From the NCBI GenBank assembly GCA_029245955.1, contig JAQWOH010000027.1, positions 1-64,000 of the forward strand: DNA of 64,000 bases, in the 5' to 3' direction. This document shows, one piece after another, positions 1-9,276 of the stretch. The notes beneath the pieces were generated by a model. The model ran no database searches, was not told the DNA's origin, and saw nothing but the letters and a program-made list of their open reading frames with translations. The position numbers were made by a program, and so were the translations under genes. The stretch's first letter is position 1. Every line of letters begins with the position of its first letter. The stretch comes from Fuerstiella sp. (GTDB taxonomy: Bacteria; Planctomycetota; Planctomycetia; Planctomycetales; Planctomycetaceae).

Positions 1-240
<240 letters not shown>

Positions 241-420
241 ACCACTTTGATTGACCGCCAGTGGGCGTTGTTTGGTATCTTCGGATCCGGTGACGTCATT
301 TGTGATCAATCAGGTGACGATTTAGTGGTACAAACGCAATAGGCTCTGAAGCGACGCTTCAGGGTAGTGCACTTAGACTTTTTCACACAGGAGAATGCGG
401 CTTTGCTGGCGCTTCTGTGA

Positions 421-532
421 ATCCCGGTGACTATACTTGTGAGGAAACACACGTTCCCATTCCGAACACGACCGTTAAGCTCATAGGGCCGATGATAGTG
501 CATACCAGTGCGAAAGTAGGTCATTGCCGGGA
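421..532 (+). rRNA. rrf: 5S ribosomal RNA
   Basis: A sequence of about 112 bases with paired ends (TCCCGG at 422 against CCGGGA at 527) and the conserved internal 5S block CCCATTCCGAACACG, followed by GTTAAGCTC and GCGAAAGTAGGTC. It lies about 180 bases after the 23S end and is followed at once by a strong terminator, so it ends the rRNA transcript. Boundaries are set by the terminal helix and may be off by one or two bases. Confidence 0.93.
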
Positions 533-542
533 ACATTTTAGT

Positions 543-570
543 AAACCGGATCTTCGGATCCGGTTTTTTT
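543..570 (+). terminator. rho-independent terminator of the rRNA transcript
   Basis: A ten-base-pair perfect stem (543-552 with 557-566) capped by a UUCG tetraloop and running into seven T residues. It sits 11 bases after the 5S rRNA. The 3' arm plus loop (TCTTCGGATCCGGT) also occurs at 278-291 in the 23S-5S spacer. Confidence 0.9.
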
Positions 571-772
571 ATGCGCCGTTCCGGTTCAGATTTCGTTGGT
601 CCGATGCCTGTTTATGCCGTTGAGAGGCGGATGTTACGTTGTTGCGAAGGTGGATTATATGAATCACCGATCAGTTAGCGACCGGTGCTGAGCGGTTGTG
701 TCTCCGTGCTGTTCGTTTATTCTTCTGCTGTCGCGTCGTGCACTGAGTTTCTAAACCGCCTGACCACAAATT

Positions 773-1414
773 ATGCCAGCCAGCGATTCTGATAAGCACC
801 TCGTGAAGCGGATACGCACCGGTGAACCGGAGGCGTGGCAGGAGTGTATTGATCGTTATGAAGGGCGTTTGCTGGCGTTTGCTCGCAGTCGTCTGACGGA
901 TCGTTCTTCGGCTGAGGACATTGTTCAGGAAACGTTTATGGGTTTTCTAAAGGCGTTGCCGAACTACGATGAGAACACGCCGCTGCAATCATGGTTGTTT
1001 TCGATTGCTGCGCACAAGCTGATTGACGCTATGCGACGCACCGGTCGTCGACCGACAGTTCCTCTGTTGTTACCGGATTCAGATGGCAGGGGTGGTCGCG
1101 AACCGACGGGAGGGGGGCGTGCAGCCTCCAGCATGATGCGAAGTCATGAAAAGTCGTACGCAGAGTCGGCAGTGGTGGAACAATGCCTGTCCGCACTGAT
1201 TCAGGATTTTAAACGCAGCGAAGCCTGGGAAAGGTTGCAGTGTGTAGAGCTGATTTTTGTGCTTGGCTGGGCGAACAAGGATGTGGCTCATCGCCTGAAT
1301 CTGACCGAACAGGCCGTTGCCAATCACAAATTTTTTGCTGTGGCAAAACTTAAGGACGCCGCAAAGAAGGCACGGCTGCAGAACGTGAACCTGGAAGGAA
1401 TGGGGCTGGAATGA
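773..1414 (+). CDS. ECF-type RNA polymerase sigma factor
   Basis: A 213-residue sigma-70 family protein of the short extracytoplasmic type. Region 2 is visible at about residues 15-90: a helix around RYEGRLLAFARSRL, the core-binding stretch AEDIVQETF, and the -10 reading helix LFSIAAHKLIDAMRR. Region 4 lies at about 140-200 with a helix-turn-helix around NKDVAHRLNLTEQAVANHKF. The linker between them is long and Gly-rich. No anti-sigma factor is recognisable beside it; the next gene encodes a small membrane protein that could be a partner, but nothing shows that. The regulated genes are unknown. Confidence 0.88.
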   Translation: MPASDSDKHLVKRIRTGEPEAWQECIDRYEGRLLAFARSRLTDRSSAEDIVQETFMGFLKALPNYDENTPLQSWLFSIAAHKLIDAMRRTGRRPTVPLLLPDSDGRGGREPTGGGRAASSMMRSHEKSYAESAVVEQCLSALIQDFKRSEAWERLQCVELIFVLGWANKDVAHRLNLTEQAVANHKFFAVAKLKDAAKKARLQNVNLEGMGLE

Positions 1415-1472
1415 AACTCCGACTACTGCCTTGGCGAAGTTGTGCAGCAGTGACCAGTTGAGGGGCCGTGTC

Positions 1473-1823
1473 TTGAGCAAACGACGTTCTGCACTCCAGT
1501 ACGAATCTGAACTCAGCTGGTTCATTCTTGTTGGCGCACTGGACGTGTTTATGACGTATCTGATTCTGAGATACAGTGCGGAGGGCCGTACACAGAACGT
1601 TCTGGTCGAGGGCAATCCGCTGGCACGCTGGATTCTGCAGCAATGGGGCATGCAGGGGATGGTGATTTTTAAGTTCACGATGATCGGTGTTGTGTCTGTG
1701 ATTGCCGAAGTTGTTGGCCGATTTCGCGCAACTGTGGGGCGTTCGTTGTTGCAACTGGGGACTCTGGTGGTTGGTGGTGTCGTTGTTTACAGTTTCCTGC
1801 TGCTGCAGCGAAACATGATGTGA
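1473..1823 (+). CDS. small membrane protein, DUF5658-like
   Basis: A protein of about 116 residues with three predicted membrane helices. The segment with an Asp-Val-Phe-Met-Thr helix followed about 20 residues later by EGNPLARW resembles DUF5658 proteins, whose role is unknown. The frame is open back to 1431 but has no ATG in the N-terminal part. The TTG at 1473 is preferred because GAGGGG sits seven bases upstream; TTG codons at 1431, 1440 and 1458 are alternatives. It lies close behind the sigma-factor gene and 23 bases before the pqiA-like gene, so co-transcription is likely. Confidence 0.6.
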   Translation: MSKRRSALQYESELSWFILVGALDVFMTYLILRYSAEGRTQNVLVEGNPLARWILQQWGMQGMVIFKFTMIGVVSVIAEVVGRFRATVGRSLLQLGTLVVGGVVVYSFLLLQRNMM

Positions 1824-1846
1824 AATGAAGTTATGAGTCAGCTGTC

Positions 1847-2434
1847 ATGGAACATCGAGCCTGTCATTGTTGTGGGCTGATTCACCGGTTGCCCAGCCTT
1901 ATGCCCGGTCAGCAGGCTGTCTGTACTCGGTGCGGCACCGGTATTTCTGTGCCGGGATGTCGTCGCGTGTCGGCCAGTCGCACAGCCGCCGCCGCATTCG
2001 CCGCGTTGGTGCTCTTCTGGCCAGCCATTCTTTGCCCCATCTTGCAGATTGAAAAGCTCGGCCATCAGCAGCAATCCAGTATTCTAAGTGGTACGGTCGA
2101 ATTGCTGTGTCACGGAAACTGGCTGGTTGGGGGCATTGTTTTACTGTTTTCTGTCGTGCTCCCGCTGACCAAGATTATGTTGTTGCTGGAACTCAGTCTT
2201 TTGGAAGTTCTGCATCGTCGCCACAAGGCGCTGACGCTGCGGATTATGGAGCACGTCGGCAAGTGGAGCATGATGGATGTGATGTTGCTGGCGTTCCTTG
2301 TCATGCTGGTCAAGCTCGGCAATCTTGTGGAATTCCATTTGGGGCCGGCTGTGGTTGCCTTCATCGCCTGTGTCGCCATGAGCATGATCGCGTCGCTGAC
2401 TTTTGACCCACACGCTATCTTTGAAGACTCATGA
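1847..2434 (+). CDS. pqiA: PqiA-like membrane protein (paraquat-inducible protein A family)
   Basis: A 195-residue protein. The N-terminus carries two Cys pairs (residues 8-9 and CTRC at about 26-29), as in the zinc-ribbon start of PqiA. Four membrane helices follow, with the family pattern IEKLG-HQQQSSIL after helix 1 and GKWSMMDVMLLA before helix 3. PqiA is the inner-membrane partner of an MCE protein in intermembrane lipid transport. The stop overlaps the start of the MCE gene by four bases, so the two are translationally coupled. E. coli PqiA has two such modules; this protein has one. Confidence 0.85.
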   Translation: MEHRACHCCGLIHRLPSLMPGQQAVCTRCGTGISVPGCRRVSASRTAAAAFAALVLFWPAILCPILQIEKLGHQQQSSILSGTVELLCHGNWLVGGIVLLFSVVLPLTKIMLLLELSLLEVLHRRHKALTLRIMEHVGKWSMMDVMLLAFLVMLVKLGNLVEFHLGPAVVAFIACVAMSMIASLTFDPHAIFEDS

Positions 2435-3957
2435 GTCAGCCAATGAAAACGCCCGAACCGTCCGGCAGTGACGCTGCTGTTTCAGAGACCACGATTCCCG
2501 AATCCGGGTTTCCGCTGGCAGAAGTCAAAGACGTCTCGGCTTCGCCGGGTTTGCTGCGTCTTTCCAAAATGTGGTGGGTCACCCTGCTGTGTCTGATACT
2601 TGCGATGGGGCTTGTCTGGACGTCGCTTCCTGACCACGGCCCGGAAATCACGATTCGGTTTCCAGAAGGTCATGGGCTCAAGCCGGACGACACTGTTCGC
2701 TACCGCGGAATAGAAGTCGGAACGGTCACGGAAGTGACTCTTGATGAAGCGTTGTCTGCGGTTGAAGTGTCCGTAATGCTGAATCCGGGAGGTGGTGTCC
2801 TGAACCGGGAGGGCACGAGATTCTGGATCGTCCGACCGCAACTGAGTCTAATGGGAATCAGCGGTCTTGAAACGGCAGTGGGGTCCAAATACATCGGGGT
2901 CAGCCCCGGCGATCCTACAGCACCACCAGGGAAACATTTTCAGGGATTGACGGCCTCGCCTCCGGATGAACTTGCGGAAAATGGTCTGGAGTTAATTCTG
3001 CGCGGCGATGGTCGACACGGCCTGAGTGCCGGCTCACCCGTGACATGGAGAGGTGTTGACGTGGGCCAGGTGTTGACTGTGAACCTGTCTGCTGATGCTC
3101 GACACGTTGATGTGACGGTACGAATAGATCGCCGCTATCACCGGTTGGTGCGGAGATCTTCAAAGTTTTGGATCACGAGTGGGTTTGATGTCGACGTCGG
3201 TTTCTCAGGAGTGAAACTCAACGCCCAGTCGCTGAGCACGATGATTCGTGGGGGGATTTCTCTGATCACGCCAACCGAAGGCGACGATGCTCCAATCGGC
3301 AGCGGCCACATGTTTCCGCTGGTTCAGAAGCCGGTCACGGAGTGGCTGGAGGCCGCAGACAATGTTCCATTAGTCGGATTCTCTCTGCCTGAAACCGTTC
3401 TGGTACAGGGTACGCGCAGCACGACTGTTTTTGGGATTCCGCGTTCGAGGGTCTACACGCAGGTCGGGCTGCTGACCGTTGGTGCAACAGGAACAAATCT
3501 GCTGACTGCAGAACTACCACTGGCAGCTGACGAGGAAGACCGCACGCTGGCGGAATTTCGGATCCAGTTGATGACCGGAGAATCTGTTGCCGTCCGGGAC
3601 GTGGCACTCGACGACTGCCTTAGCAGCGATAACGGTACGCTGAGAATCCCGGTTGAAGTTTCGGGTTTCCCGACGGCGGCGTCCGCACAGTTCCGCGTGC
3701 CAACGGCACCGGAAGAGTGTATTGCCGTACGGACTGCTGCCAGCGAGTCGAAGCCGATGCCGATAATTCAGAGCATTGATCGGGAACAGCTGTCCCTGAC
3801 CGGGTTAACCGGCGGCTGGATAATCAGCGGAGATACGGATTATTCGGCATCACATGGTGCCCCGGTGGTGGCTACTTCGGACGGGAAGATTATCGGGATT
3901 CTGCTGAACGATAAAAGCGGACCGGTGGTGGCACCGCTTTCAGATGACAATCGCTGA
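2431..3957 (+). CDS. pqiB: MCE/MlaD domain protein, PqiB-like
   Basis: A 508-residue protein. A single membrane helix at about residues 47-65 anchors a periplasmic part. Two MCE domains follow: about 70-150 (pattern FPEGHGLKPDDTVRYRGIEVG) and about 185-270 (GLSAGSPVTWRGVDVG). E. coli PqiB has three MCE domains, so this is a shorter form. From about residue 300 the protein has no MCE repeat. The last stretch, SHGAPVVATSDGKIIGIL, resembles the GDSGGP region of trypsin-like folds, but without the Gly-Asp-Ser. Its role with PqiA would be to carry lipids between envelope membranes; this is inferred from the family. Confidence 0.86.
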   Translation: MSQPMKTPEPSGSDAAVSETTIPESGFPLAEVKDVSASPGLLRLSKMWWVTLLCLILAMGLVWTSLPDHGPEITIRFPEGHGLKPDDTVRYRGIEVGTVTEVTLDEALSAVEVSVMLNPGGGVLNREGTRFWIVRPQLSLMGISGLETAVGSKYIGVSPGDPTAPPGKHFQGLTASPPDELAENGLELILRGDGRHGLSAGSPVTWRGVDVGQVLTVNLSADARHVDVTVRIDRRYHRLVRRSSKFWITSGFDVDVGFSGVKLNAQSLSTMIRGGISLITPTEGDDAPIGSGHMFPLVQKPVTEWLEAADNVPLVGFSLPETVLVQGTRSTTVFGIPRSRVYTQVGLLTVGATGTNLLTAELPLAADEEDRTLAEFRIQLMTGESVAVRDVALDDCLSSDNGTLRIPVEVSGFPTAASAQFRVPTAPEECIAVRTAASESKPMPIIQSIDREQLSLTGLTGGWIISGDTDYSASHGAPVVATSDGKIIGILLNDKSGPVVAPLSDDNR

Positions 3958-4025
3958 CGTGCTGCCTTGCGCGACTGTCGGCAGACTGAGGACGGTTGGC
4001 CGCTTGCGGAAAGTTCCGGCGGCAC

Positions 4026-4898
4026 TTACCCGGCCACCACCTTGCGAGTGACGATTTCGGGTACGGCTTCGTCTGCAAACGTTGAGAATCCTGTCACAAA
4101 TTGCAGTTCGCTGAGTGTTTTTTCCGTGTCGTGAATGCTGCCTGCGACGGCGTCCACTTCGGTCGACAGCGTACCGGGATCGCCCTTGCTGATACCTCTT
4201 TCGGCCAGCGACCGGATCTTGTTCTCCAGTCGTTTTTGTTCTGCTCTGACCAGCTCATAACTGTCGCGCGCCTGTTCGAAATTCTTCCGTCGTTGTTCGC
4301 ACGTCTGGCGGTTGTCCTGCAGTGTTGCCATGATTCGCTCGCGTTGTTGGTTTTCCGGACGGGCCTGTTCACGCTCGATTCGTCCGTTCACCTGACGCAG
4401 TTCACGTTTAATGGCGTCCAGCGTGGTTGTTTCGAAGAAACGATTCAGAGAATTCTCTGTATACAGCAGCTTCAGGAACAGCCACAGCAGTCGGTCCAGG
4501 CCGCCCAGACGAACTTCGGAAAACGCAGAATCTGTGTCTTCTGTACCGTGGGCCGCCTGGTATTGGCGTGTGATATTTCGCATCTCTTCACACTGGGCCA
4601 TCAGCTCTTCAAATCGCCGCTGCGCACCACGCGGCAGCGATGTCAGCATTCGTCTCATCCGGACCTCGGCAGTCCTGGCGTCGTCTGCTTTCAGTTGCTG
4701 ATGTTCCTGAATATCTACGAACTGGCGGAACCTTGAATGGGTACCCACGAATCCCAGCCATGCAAGTTCCGCTGCGGCAACCAGTGGAAGACCAACCTCC
4801 GGCCGTCCGGATACCACTGAAAATCCGACGCCACCGACGACTGCAAGCAGGTTCCAGTGGTTCGAAAATGCGGCCTTGATGTATTTCCAGATACTCAC
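4026..4898 (-). CDS. membrane-anchored coiled-coil protein of unknown function
   Basis: A 290-residue protein of no family I recognise. The first 60 residues contain two hydrophobic segments (around LLAVVGGVGFSVVSG and LPLVAAAELAWLGFVG). The remainder is charged and mostly helical, with strong coiled-coil character at about 165-265 (many Arg, Glu and Gln heptads). This suggests a cytoplasmic helical domain tethered to the inner membrane. It converges on the MCE gene, with 68 bases between the two stops. The start is the first ATG of the frame. Confidence 0.6.
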   Translation of the reverse strand: MSIWKYIKAAFSNHWNLLAVVGGVGFSVVSGRPEVGLPLVAAAELAWLGFVGTHSRFRQFVDIQEHQQLKADDARTAEVRMRRMLTSLPRGAQRRFEELMAQCEEMRNITRQYQAAHGTEDTDSAFSEVRLGGLDRLLWLFLKLLYTENSLNRFFETTTLDAIKRELRQVNGRIEREQARPENQQRERIMATLQDNRQTCEQRRKNFEQARDSYELVRAEQKRLENKIRSLAERGISKGDPGTLSTEVDAVAGSIHDTEKTLSELQFVTGFSTFADEAVPEIVTRKVVAG

Positions 4899-4990
4899 GT
4901 GATTCCGGTCACTGAACGAAGTTTACTTACGCACGTCGTCGTGCTGTGATTGATACCATTCATTTTCGTCAGTGACAGTTAGGCAAGTCT

Positions 4991-5803
4991 TTACTTATCG
5001 TTGCCCGATTCCAGCACTTCCAGAATATCACGAATTCCAAAGACGGTCTCTTGAAAATCGGGTTCTCTCTGCATTTCCAGCGCCGGGCGGTTCGGTGGTT
5101 CCACTTCAATCTGGTGCAGCAGAGTACCGGGCGACCGGCTGAGAATAAAGACACGGTCACCAAGATACACGGATTCTTCGATTGAATGAGTCACAAAGAA
5201 TACGGTCGCCTGCACTTCTCGCCAAAGACTTACCAGTAAATCCTGCATCTGCATTCGAGTATGCGGGTCCAGTGCTCCAAAGGGTTCGTCCATCAGGATG
5301 ATTCTGGGACGCAGGATCAGAGTTCTGGCGATGGCGACTCTTTGGCGCATACCTCCTGACAACTCGTGAGGATACTTGCTGGCATCTGTCGCGACGTTCA
5401 GTCCGACCTTGCTGATCCACTCTCTGGCCAGTTCATTGCGTTCCACTCGTCTCATGCCCCGGCATTCAAGTCCGAAAGCCACGTTGTCCAGCACCGTGCG
5501 ATTATCAAAGCTGGTATAGTCCTGAAACACCATGCCGCGATCAGGGCCTGGTCCCCCGACCGGGTTCCCTTCAACCAGCACGTCCCCGGTCGTTGCGGGG
5601 TGTTGAGGTTCAAGTCCTGCAATCATTCTCAGGATTGTGCTCTTGCCGCACCCACTGGGTCCAAGTACGGATATGAACTCACCCTGGCCGTGCAGATCGG
5701 GCACTTCGAATGAAACATCCGTCACTGCGGTAAAGGCGTCGTGACGCCCCGCGTTGTACGTCTTGGTGACGCTTCTGAATTCGACGATGTTTGTCTTAGC
5801 CAT
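4991..5803 (-). CDS. ABC transporter ATP-binding protein, nitrate/sulfonate/taurine type
   Basis: The ATPase subunit (270 residues) of a NitT/TauT-type importer. Visible motifs are Walker A GPSGCGKST, Q-loop region VFQDY, signature LSGGMRQRVAIARTL, Walker B ILMDEPFGALD and H-loop VTHS. The frame is open upstream to 6127, but the family normally starts just before VEFRSVTKTY. The ATG at 5803 gives the usual length; no good ribosome site is visible. No permease or substrate-binding gene is adjacent in the window (downstream is the coiled-coil gene), so the substrate cannot be told. It diverges from the cobalamin riboswitch at 6123. Confidence 0.85.
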   Translation of the reverse strand: MAKTNIVEFRSVTKTYNAGRHDAFTAVTDVSFEVPDLHGQGEFISVLGPSGCGKSTILRMIAGLEPQHPATTGDVLVEGNPVGGPGPDRGMVFQDYTSFDNRTVLDNVAFGLECRGMRRVERNELAREWISKVGLNVATDASKYPHELSGGMRQRVAIARTLILRPRIILMDEPFGALDPHTRMQMQDLLVSLWREVQATVFFVTHSIEESVYLGDRVFILSRSPGTLLHQIEVEPPNRPALEMQREPDFQETVFGIRDILEVLESGNDK

Positions 5804-6122
5804 GAGGATAAGATACTGAAATTGAATCGCATCGGCCAACCCAGGCGTCTGTTTGTCTGATGAACCTGTCGCCGATCGGAATGGATCAGAGTTTTCAGGC
5901 ACTGTGCAGAAGCCTGAAACCGATGTCTGGCCCGATTTCTGATTTCCGGTTTTCAGCCGGTCACCGGTTGCTGTCTGACGTATTGAGAGTGACTTCTGAG
6001 AGCGGGCGTACAGATGTGCGACCACCGTCGACTTGAGCAGGGATATTGCCGCCGTGTTCTTTTTGAGTCGCCTGCGGCATGCCGATATTGACAAGTCATC
6101 TGCTGTCGCTACAGTCATACGC
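5804..6122. other. intergenic region between divergent ABC ATPase gene and riboswitch
   Basis: 319 bases that must hold promoters for the minus-strand ATPase gene and for the plus-strand riboswitch transcript. The minus frame stays open through it, but its residues show no similarity to ABC proteins. No confident promoter or operator was seen. Confidence 0.5.
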
Positions 6123-6315
6123 GACACAGGTGCCGGACTGATCTGTCATCAGTTCGGAGAATAGGGAAGACGGTGCAAATCCGTCGCGGTCCCGCCGCTG
6201 TAACCGAGGACGAACCCCAATATCAGCCACTGCGGCGAAGGTCGGTTAAGCCGACCATCGCGGGAAGGTTTTGGGTCCAGCATGATTCGGAAGCCAGAAG
6301 ACCTGCCTGGTTGTC
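6123..6315 (+). promoter_or_regulatory. cobalamin (B12) riboswitch
   Basis: The conserved core is clear. GGGAAGACGGTGCAAATCCG starts at 6164, then CGGTCCCGCCGCTGTAACCG, then the long variable region, then the B12 box AAGCCAGAAGACCTGCC at 6291-6307. The ends (GACACAGG near 6123 and CCTGGTTGTC up to 6315) can pair as the closing helix. It lies on the plus strand about 180 bases before the DUF1559 gene. It is followed by a short inverted repeat (GAACCC/GGGTTC, about 6326-6348) that could act as the expression platform. The family represses downstream genes when adenosylcobalamin or a related corrinoid is abundant. Confidence 0.92.
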
Positions 6316-6498
6316 ATTGTTGATGGAACCCTCGGGGAATCGGGTTCTCTTACGTTCGTTCAACGCATCGATTTGCGCATCTCTGTCCTGTTGTAACCGG
6401 TGTCAGGTTTCCGTTGCGCGCTAATGAGTGATTCGATCGCTGCGGGAAACCAGCCGAACCAGTTGTGTACGGACGCTCGCCGTGAGAGTGAGGAAACA

Positions 6499-7389
6499 AT
6501 GCATATTAGGCGTCGTCGTAAGGGCTTTACGTTAATCGAGCTGCTGGTTGTTATCGCGATTATCGCCGTGTTGACAGCGCTGCTGCTTCCTGCTGTCCAG
6601 CAGGCACGCGAGGCTGCACGTCGCACGCAGTGCAAGAACCGGCTGAAGCAGTTAACACTTGCGTTGCACAATTACGCCGATACCTACCGCGAAATGTTGA
6701 TGCCATATGTCATCGAAGATACCGCACGTCTTGCATATCTTACGTCGTCTGTTGGTTCTCAGGGAACATCTCAGTTCTGGTTCGGGACGGTTAACTACGA
6801 CGAACCGGATCCCGCGTCACAGCTGAACTATTCATCGGGACCGCTGGCACCGTACATGGAAACCAATTACCAGGCATTTCAGTGTCCCGACTTCGGGCCG
6901 CCGCAGATGGATAACATCAGATTTGGTCGCCCCGCGTCCGGGTTCGGTTTCAACGGCTACTACCTGTCGCGTCCATCAGGAATCCACTGGCCACCACCGA
7001 CTTATGCAGCACGCCCCCATCCCGATCCGGTCACGCGTCGTCTGGCAGAAGTCGTCCAGACCAGTCAGACAATAGTGTTTGCTGACAGTGCTCAGGTGAA
7101 GATGACTTCCTTCGCACCGCCTGCCTTCAGCTTTGAAGAAAACTGGATCCTCGATCCTCCCAGTCGCAATTTCCCGACGATCCACTATCGCCACAGCGGT
7201 TCCGCCAACGTTGCATTCCTGGATGGACATGTTGAATCCAGGTCGCGTCATTATCGCGTGGACGTACCGGGAACAAACTTTCTGTCGCCTAAGCAGGCCA
7301 GCCTGATGGACGAGAATCGACTTGGGTATGTCAGCGACGGCAATCTGGACAAACCTGCACTGCAGGACGAACTCTACGATCGCAGGTAG
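6499..7389 (+). CDS. DUF1559 protein with prepilin N-terminus (pseudopilin-like)
   Basis: A 296-residue protein. The start at 6499 has GAGGAA just upstream, although the frame is open from 6400. Residues 1-40 are a type IV prepilin signal: a basic leader RRRRKG, the cleavage site [17 protein letters not shown], then a hydrophobic helix. The rest matches DUF1559, a family hugely expanded in planctomycetes, and ends with its signature around [11 protein letters not shown] (about residue 245). Such proteins are thought to form pseudopilins or surface-exposed scaffolds. Being directly behind a cobalamin riboswitch is unusual and suggests a part in corrinoid acquisition; that is inference. Confidence 0.9.
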   Translation: MHIRRRRKGFTLIELLVVIAIIAVLTALLLPAVQQAREAARRTQCKNRLKQLTLALHNYADTYREMLMPYVIEDTARLAYLTSSVGSQGTSQFWFGTVNYDEPDPASQLNYSSGPLAPYMETNYQAFQCPDFGPPQMDNIRFGRPASGFGFNGYYLSRPSGIHWPPPTYAARPHPDPVTRRLAEVVQTSQTIVFADSAQVKMTSFAPPAFSFEENWILDPPSRNFPTIHYRHSGSANVAFLDGHVESRSRHYRVDVPGTNFLSPKQASLMDENRLGYVSDGNLDKPALQDELYDRR

Positions 7390-7424
7390 ATCCTTCAACG
7401 AACTATTTAAGCAGAGAGCATCTC

Positions 7425-7778
7425 GTGAGACATTCTTGTTTACTGACGTTGATTCTGATCATTCATGCCTGCACTGGTTGCGGCTCGGCCGATACGGCGG
7501 CTGAACGCGATGGGCTCATGGTGTTTGTGGATACGGCAACGTCCACGCCCATCGTGACTCTAGTCCCTGATTCGGTTCCCTCCCTGAATCCTGCAACCGG
7601 AAAACGAACTTTAATGCCTGGTCTGTACTGTCCGGTCTGTGAACAATGGTATCCGGTTCCAGCGCCTGAACAGATCAATCGACAGCCAGGGGCAGCTCTG
7701 TGCCCCATTACTAAAACACCTCTGATGGCTGCTGGACCGTGGCCGGAAGAGTCAGGTGCATCCGGCGGCAGCAGATAA
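7425..7778 (+). CDS. small cysteine-rich putative lipoprotein
   Basis: A 117-residue protein that starts at GTG 7425, with a purine-rich AGAGAGC upstream. Residues 1-19 form a short signal with possible lipobox cysteines at 16 and 19 (HACTGCGS). The mature part has CPVCEQWYPVP and later LCPITKTPL, two Cys-Pro motifs like half of a zinc ribbon or a metal/heme site. I do not recognise the family. It lies 35 bases after the DUF1559 gene on the same strand, so it should share the B12-controlled transcript. A role as surface lipoprotein partner of the pseudopilin is inferred from position only. Confidence 0.68.
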   Translation: MRHSCLLTLILIIHACTGCGSADTAAERDGLMVFVDTATSTPIVTLVPDSVPSLNPATGKRTLMPGLYCPVCEQWYPVPAPEQINRQPGAALCPITKTPLMAAGPWPEESGASGGSR

Positions 7779-7833
7779 AAGCCTGTTGCGTCTTGCTGGA
7801 GCCGGGCTTAAGACAGCGCTTCAGTTGCAGCAT

Positions 7834-9093
7834 TCACAGACTCATTTCGGTGACCTCAGCAGACCGAATCAACGTTGCGTTCAGGTGTAATTCTGAATCG
7901 CACTGACACGGCAGGCTGACTGCCTGGAATCGATTGCCGACCTTCACCACGAAGTCAGTTTTGTCAAAGCCCAGTGTGGCTGCTGCGCTGGTGGTGATCA
8001 TCGGCAGCAATTCCCAAATCGGCGCTGCGTTCTTTTGGCTGGCCACAAACTGCAGTTCTTTCCAGACACTCAAATCCGGATTTGACGCTCGGCTGTCGGT
8101 TCCCAGCAACACCACCGCGCCTGCCGACTGCAACTTCTGCCACGGATGTGACTTGTGCCCGAAGTACGTGTGAGTTCGTGGGCAGTAGACGACGGCAACA
8201 TGCGGATGACGTGACAGAAACTCAATCTCATCGCGACCAAAGTAGTTTCCGTGAACTGCTAATGCTCGGTCCAGTTGTGCAAGTTTTTCAAGGTACCGCA
8301 GCGGCGCTGTGCCTGGCGAAAGAGTCTGCGGATCCCAGATGTTCAGTGACTGCAAAAAATTAACGAAGCGGCCAGTCTGGTTCTGCAGTAACTCCACTTC
8401 ATCAACTGTTTCGGCCAGATGCATGGCCACCGGCGCTGACGATCGTCTGGCGATGTCGACGAGACCTTCAAACAGTTCCGGGTGGACACTGTACGGAGCA
8501 TGCGGACTCAGGCCGCGCACCAGGTATTTTCTGTCCGTAACCGTGTCACTTGCGGGTGTTACCCTGACATGCCGGTCGGCAACGTTCAGTTGTGTGGAGA
8601 TGTGTTCCGTGGAGAATCCGATTGATTCACGAAAGCTGACGCCTGACATCTGTGACTTCTGAAGTTTCTGCTGCAGTGTGCGGACACCAGTCTCTGTGGT
8701 TGTAATTTCACCGATCAGGCGAACGCCGGCTTGCCTGCTTTCGCGCAGACCGCTGCAAATACCGTCTGTCGCAAAGTGCAGCTCGTGCGGATCTTCGGAC
8801 CGGTACTGAATAACAGAGCGAATCCAGTCGGTAAACGGCGCTGGCGGGGACAACGGGCTGGTCAGGCGGGAAAACTCAAGGTGCGTATGAGCGTTGACAA
8901 ATGACGGCATGAGGGCAACGGCCTCAACCCGCGCCAGCTCATCGGCGGGGGTTTCACACATTTCTGCGACTGTGCCATCAACGATTGTTATTCGAATGTT
9001 CTGTCGTGGTGGCTCACCGGGATTTACCAGCCAGGCACAGCGAATTACGATTTCTTCGCGGGCCTCTGGTTCGATGTTAATACCGGTCATCAT
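7834..9093 (-). CDS. amidohydrolase (cytosine deaminase/ATZ-TRZ-like metal-dependent hydrolase)
   Basis: A TIM-barrel amidohydrolase of 419 residues. It shows the metal motif NAHTHLEF, a later SPHAPYSVHP block, the HLAET histidine, HGNYF and the metal aspartate in LLGTDSRASN. Deaminases of this group act on S-adenosylhomocysteine, methylthioadenosine, guanine or 6-amino-6-deoxyfutalosine. The short substrate loop and the HTHLEFS pattern would fit an aminofutalosine deaminase, but this cannot be settled from sequence alone. The start at 9093 (tandem ATG) gives the normal length; the frame is open to 9234 without family similarity. It converges with the lipoprotein gene. Confidence 0.82.
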   Translation of the reverse strand: MMTGINIEPEAREEIVIRCAWLVNPGEPPRQNIRITIVDGTVAEMCETPADELARVEAVALMPSFVNAHTHLEFSRLTSPLSPPAPFTDWIRSVIQYRSEDPHELHFATDGICSGLRESRQAGVRLIGEITTTETGVRTLQQKLQKSQMSGVSFRESIGFSTEHISTQLNVADRHVRVTPASDTVTDRKYLVRGLSPHAPYSVHPELFEGLVDIARRSSAPVAMHLAETVDEVELLQNQTGRFVNFLQSLNIWDPQTLSPGTAPLRYLEKLAQLDRALAVHGNYFGRDEIEFLSRHPHVAVVYCPRTHTYFGHKSHPWQKLQSAGAVVLLGTDSRASNPDLSVWKELQFVASQKNAAPIWELLPMITTSAAATLGFDKTDFVVKVGNRFQAVSLPCQCDSELHLNATLIRSAEVTEMSL

Positions 9094-9276
9094 GTCGTGA
9101 GTCAGGTCCGGGTGACAAATAAGAACTGCTGTGACGAGGGGGGGAAATGTCGACAGTACAGCGGAAGAAAACAAACAAGTACAGCGTCGGCAGGTGTTGT
9201 TGAGCCAGGCAGATTGTGTTGTAGGCCGCGGCATTGTACTCAGCAGGTGGGACTTTGGGCGTAAAGGAAAAACGAA

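Noticed and set aside
5804-6127. N-terminal extension of the ABC ATPase
   Set aside because: The extension runs antisense to the riboswitch and has no ABC similarity; the usual start is at 5803.
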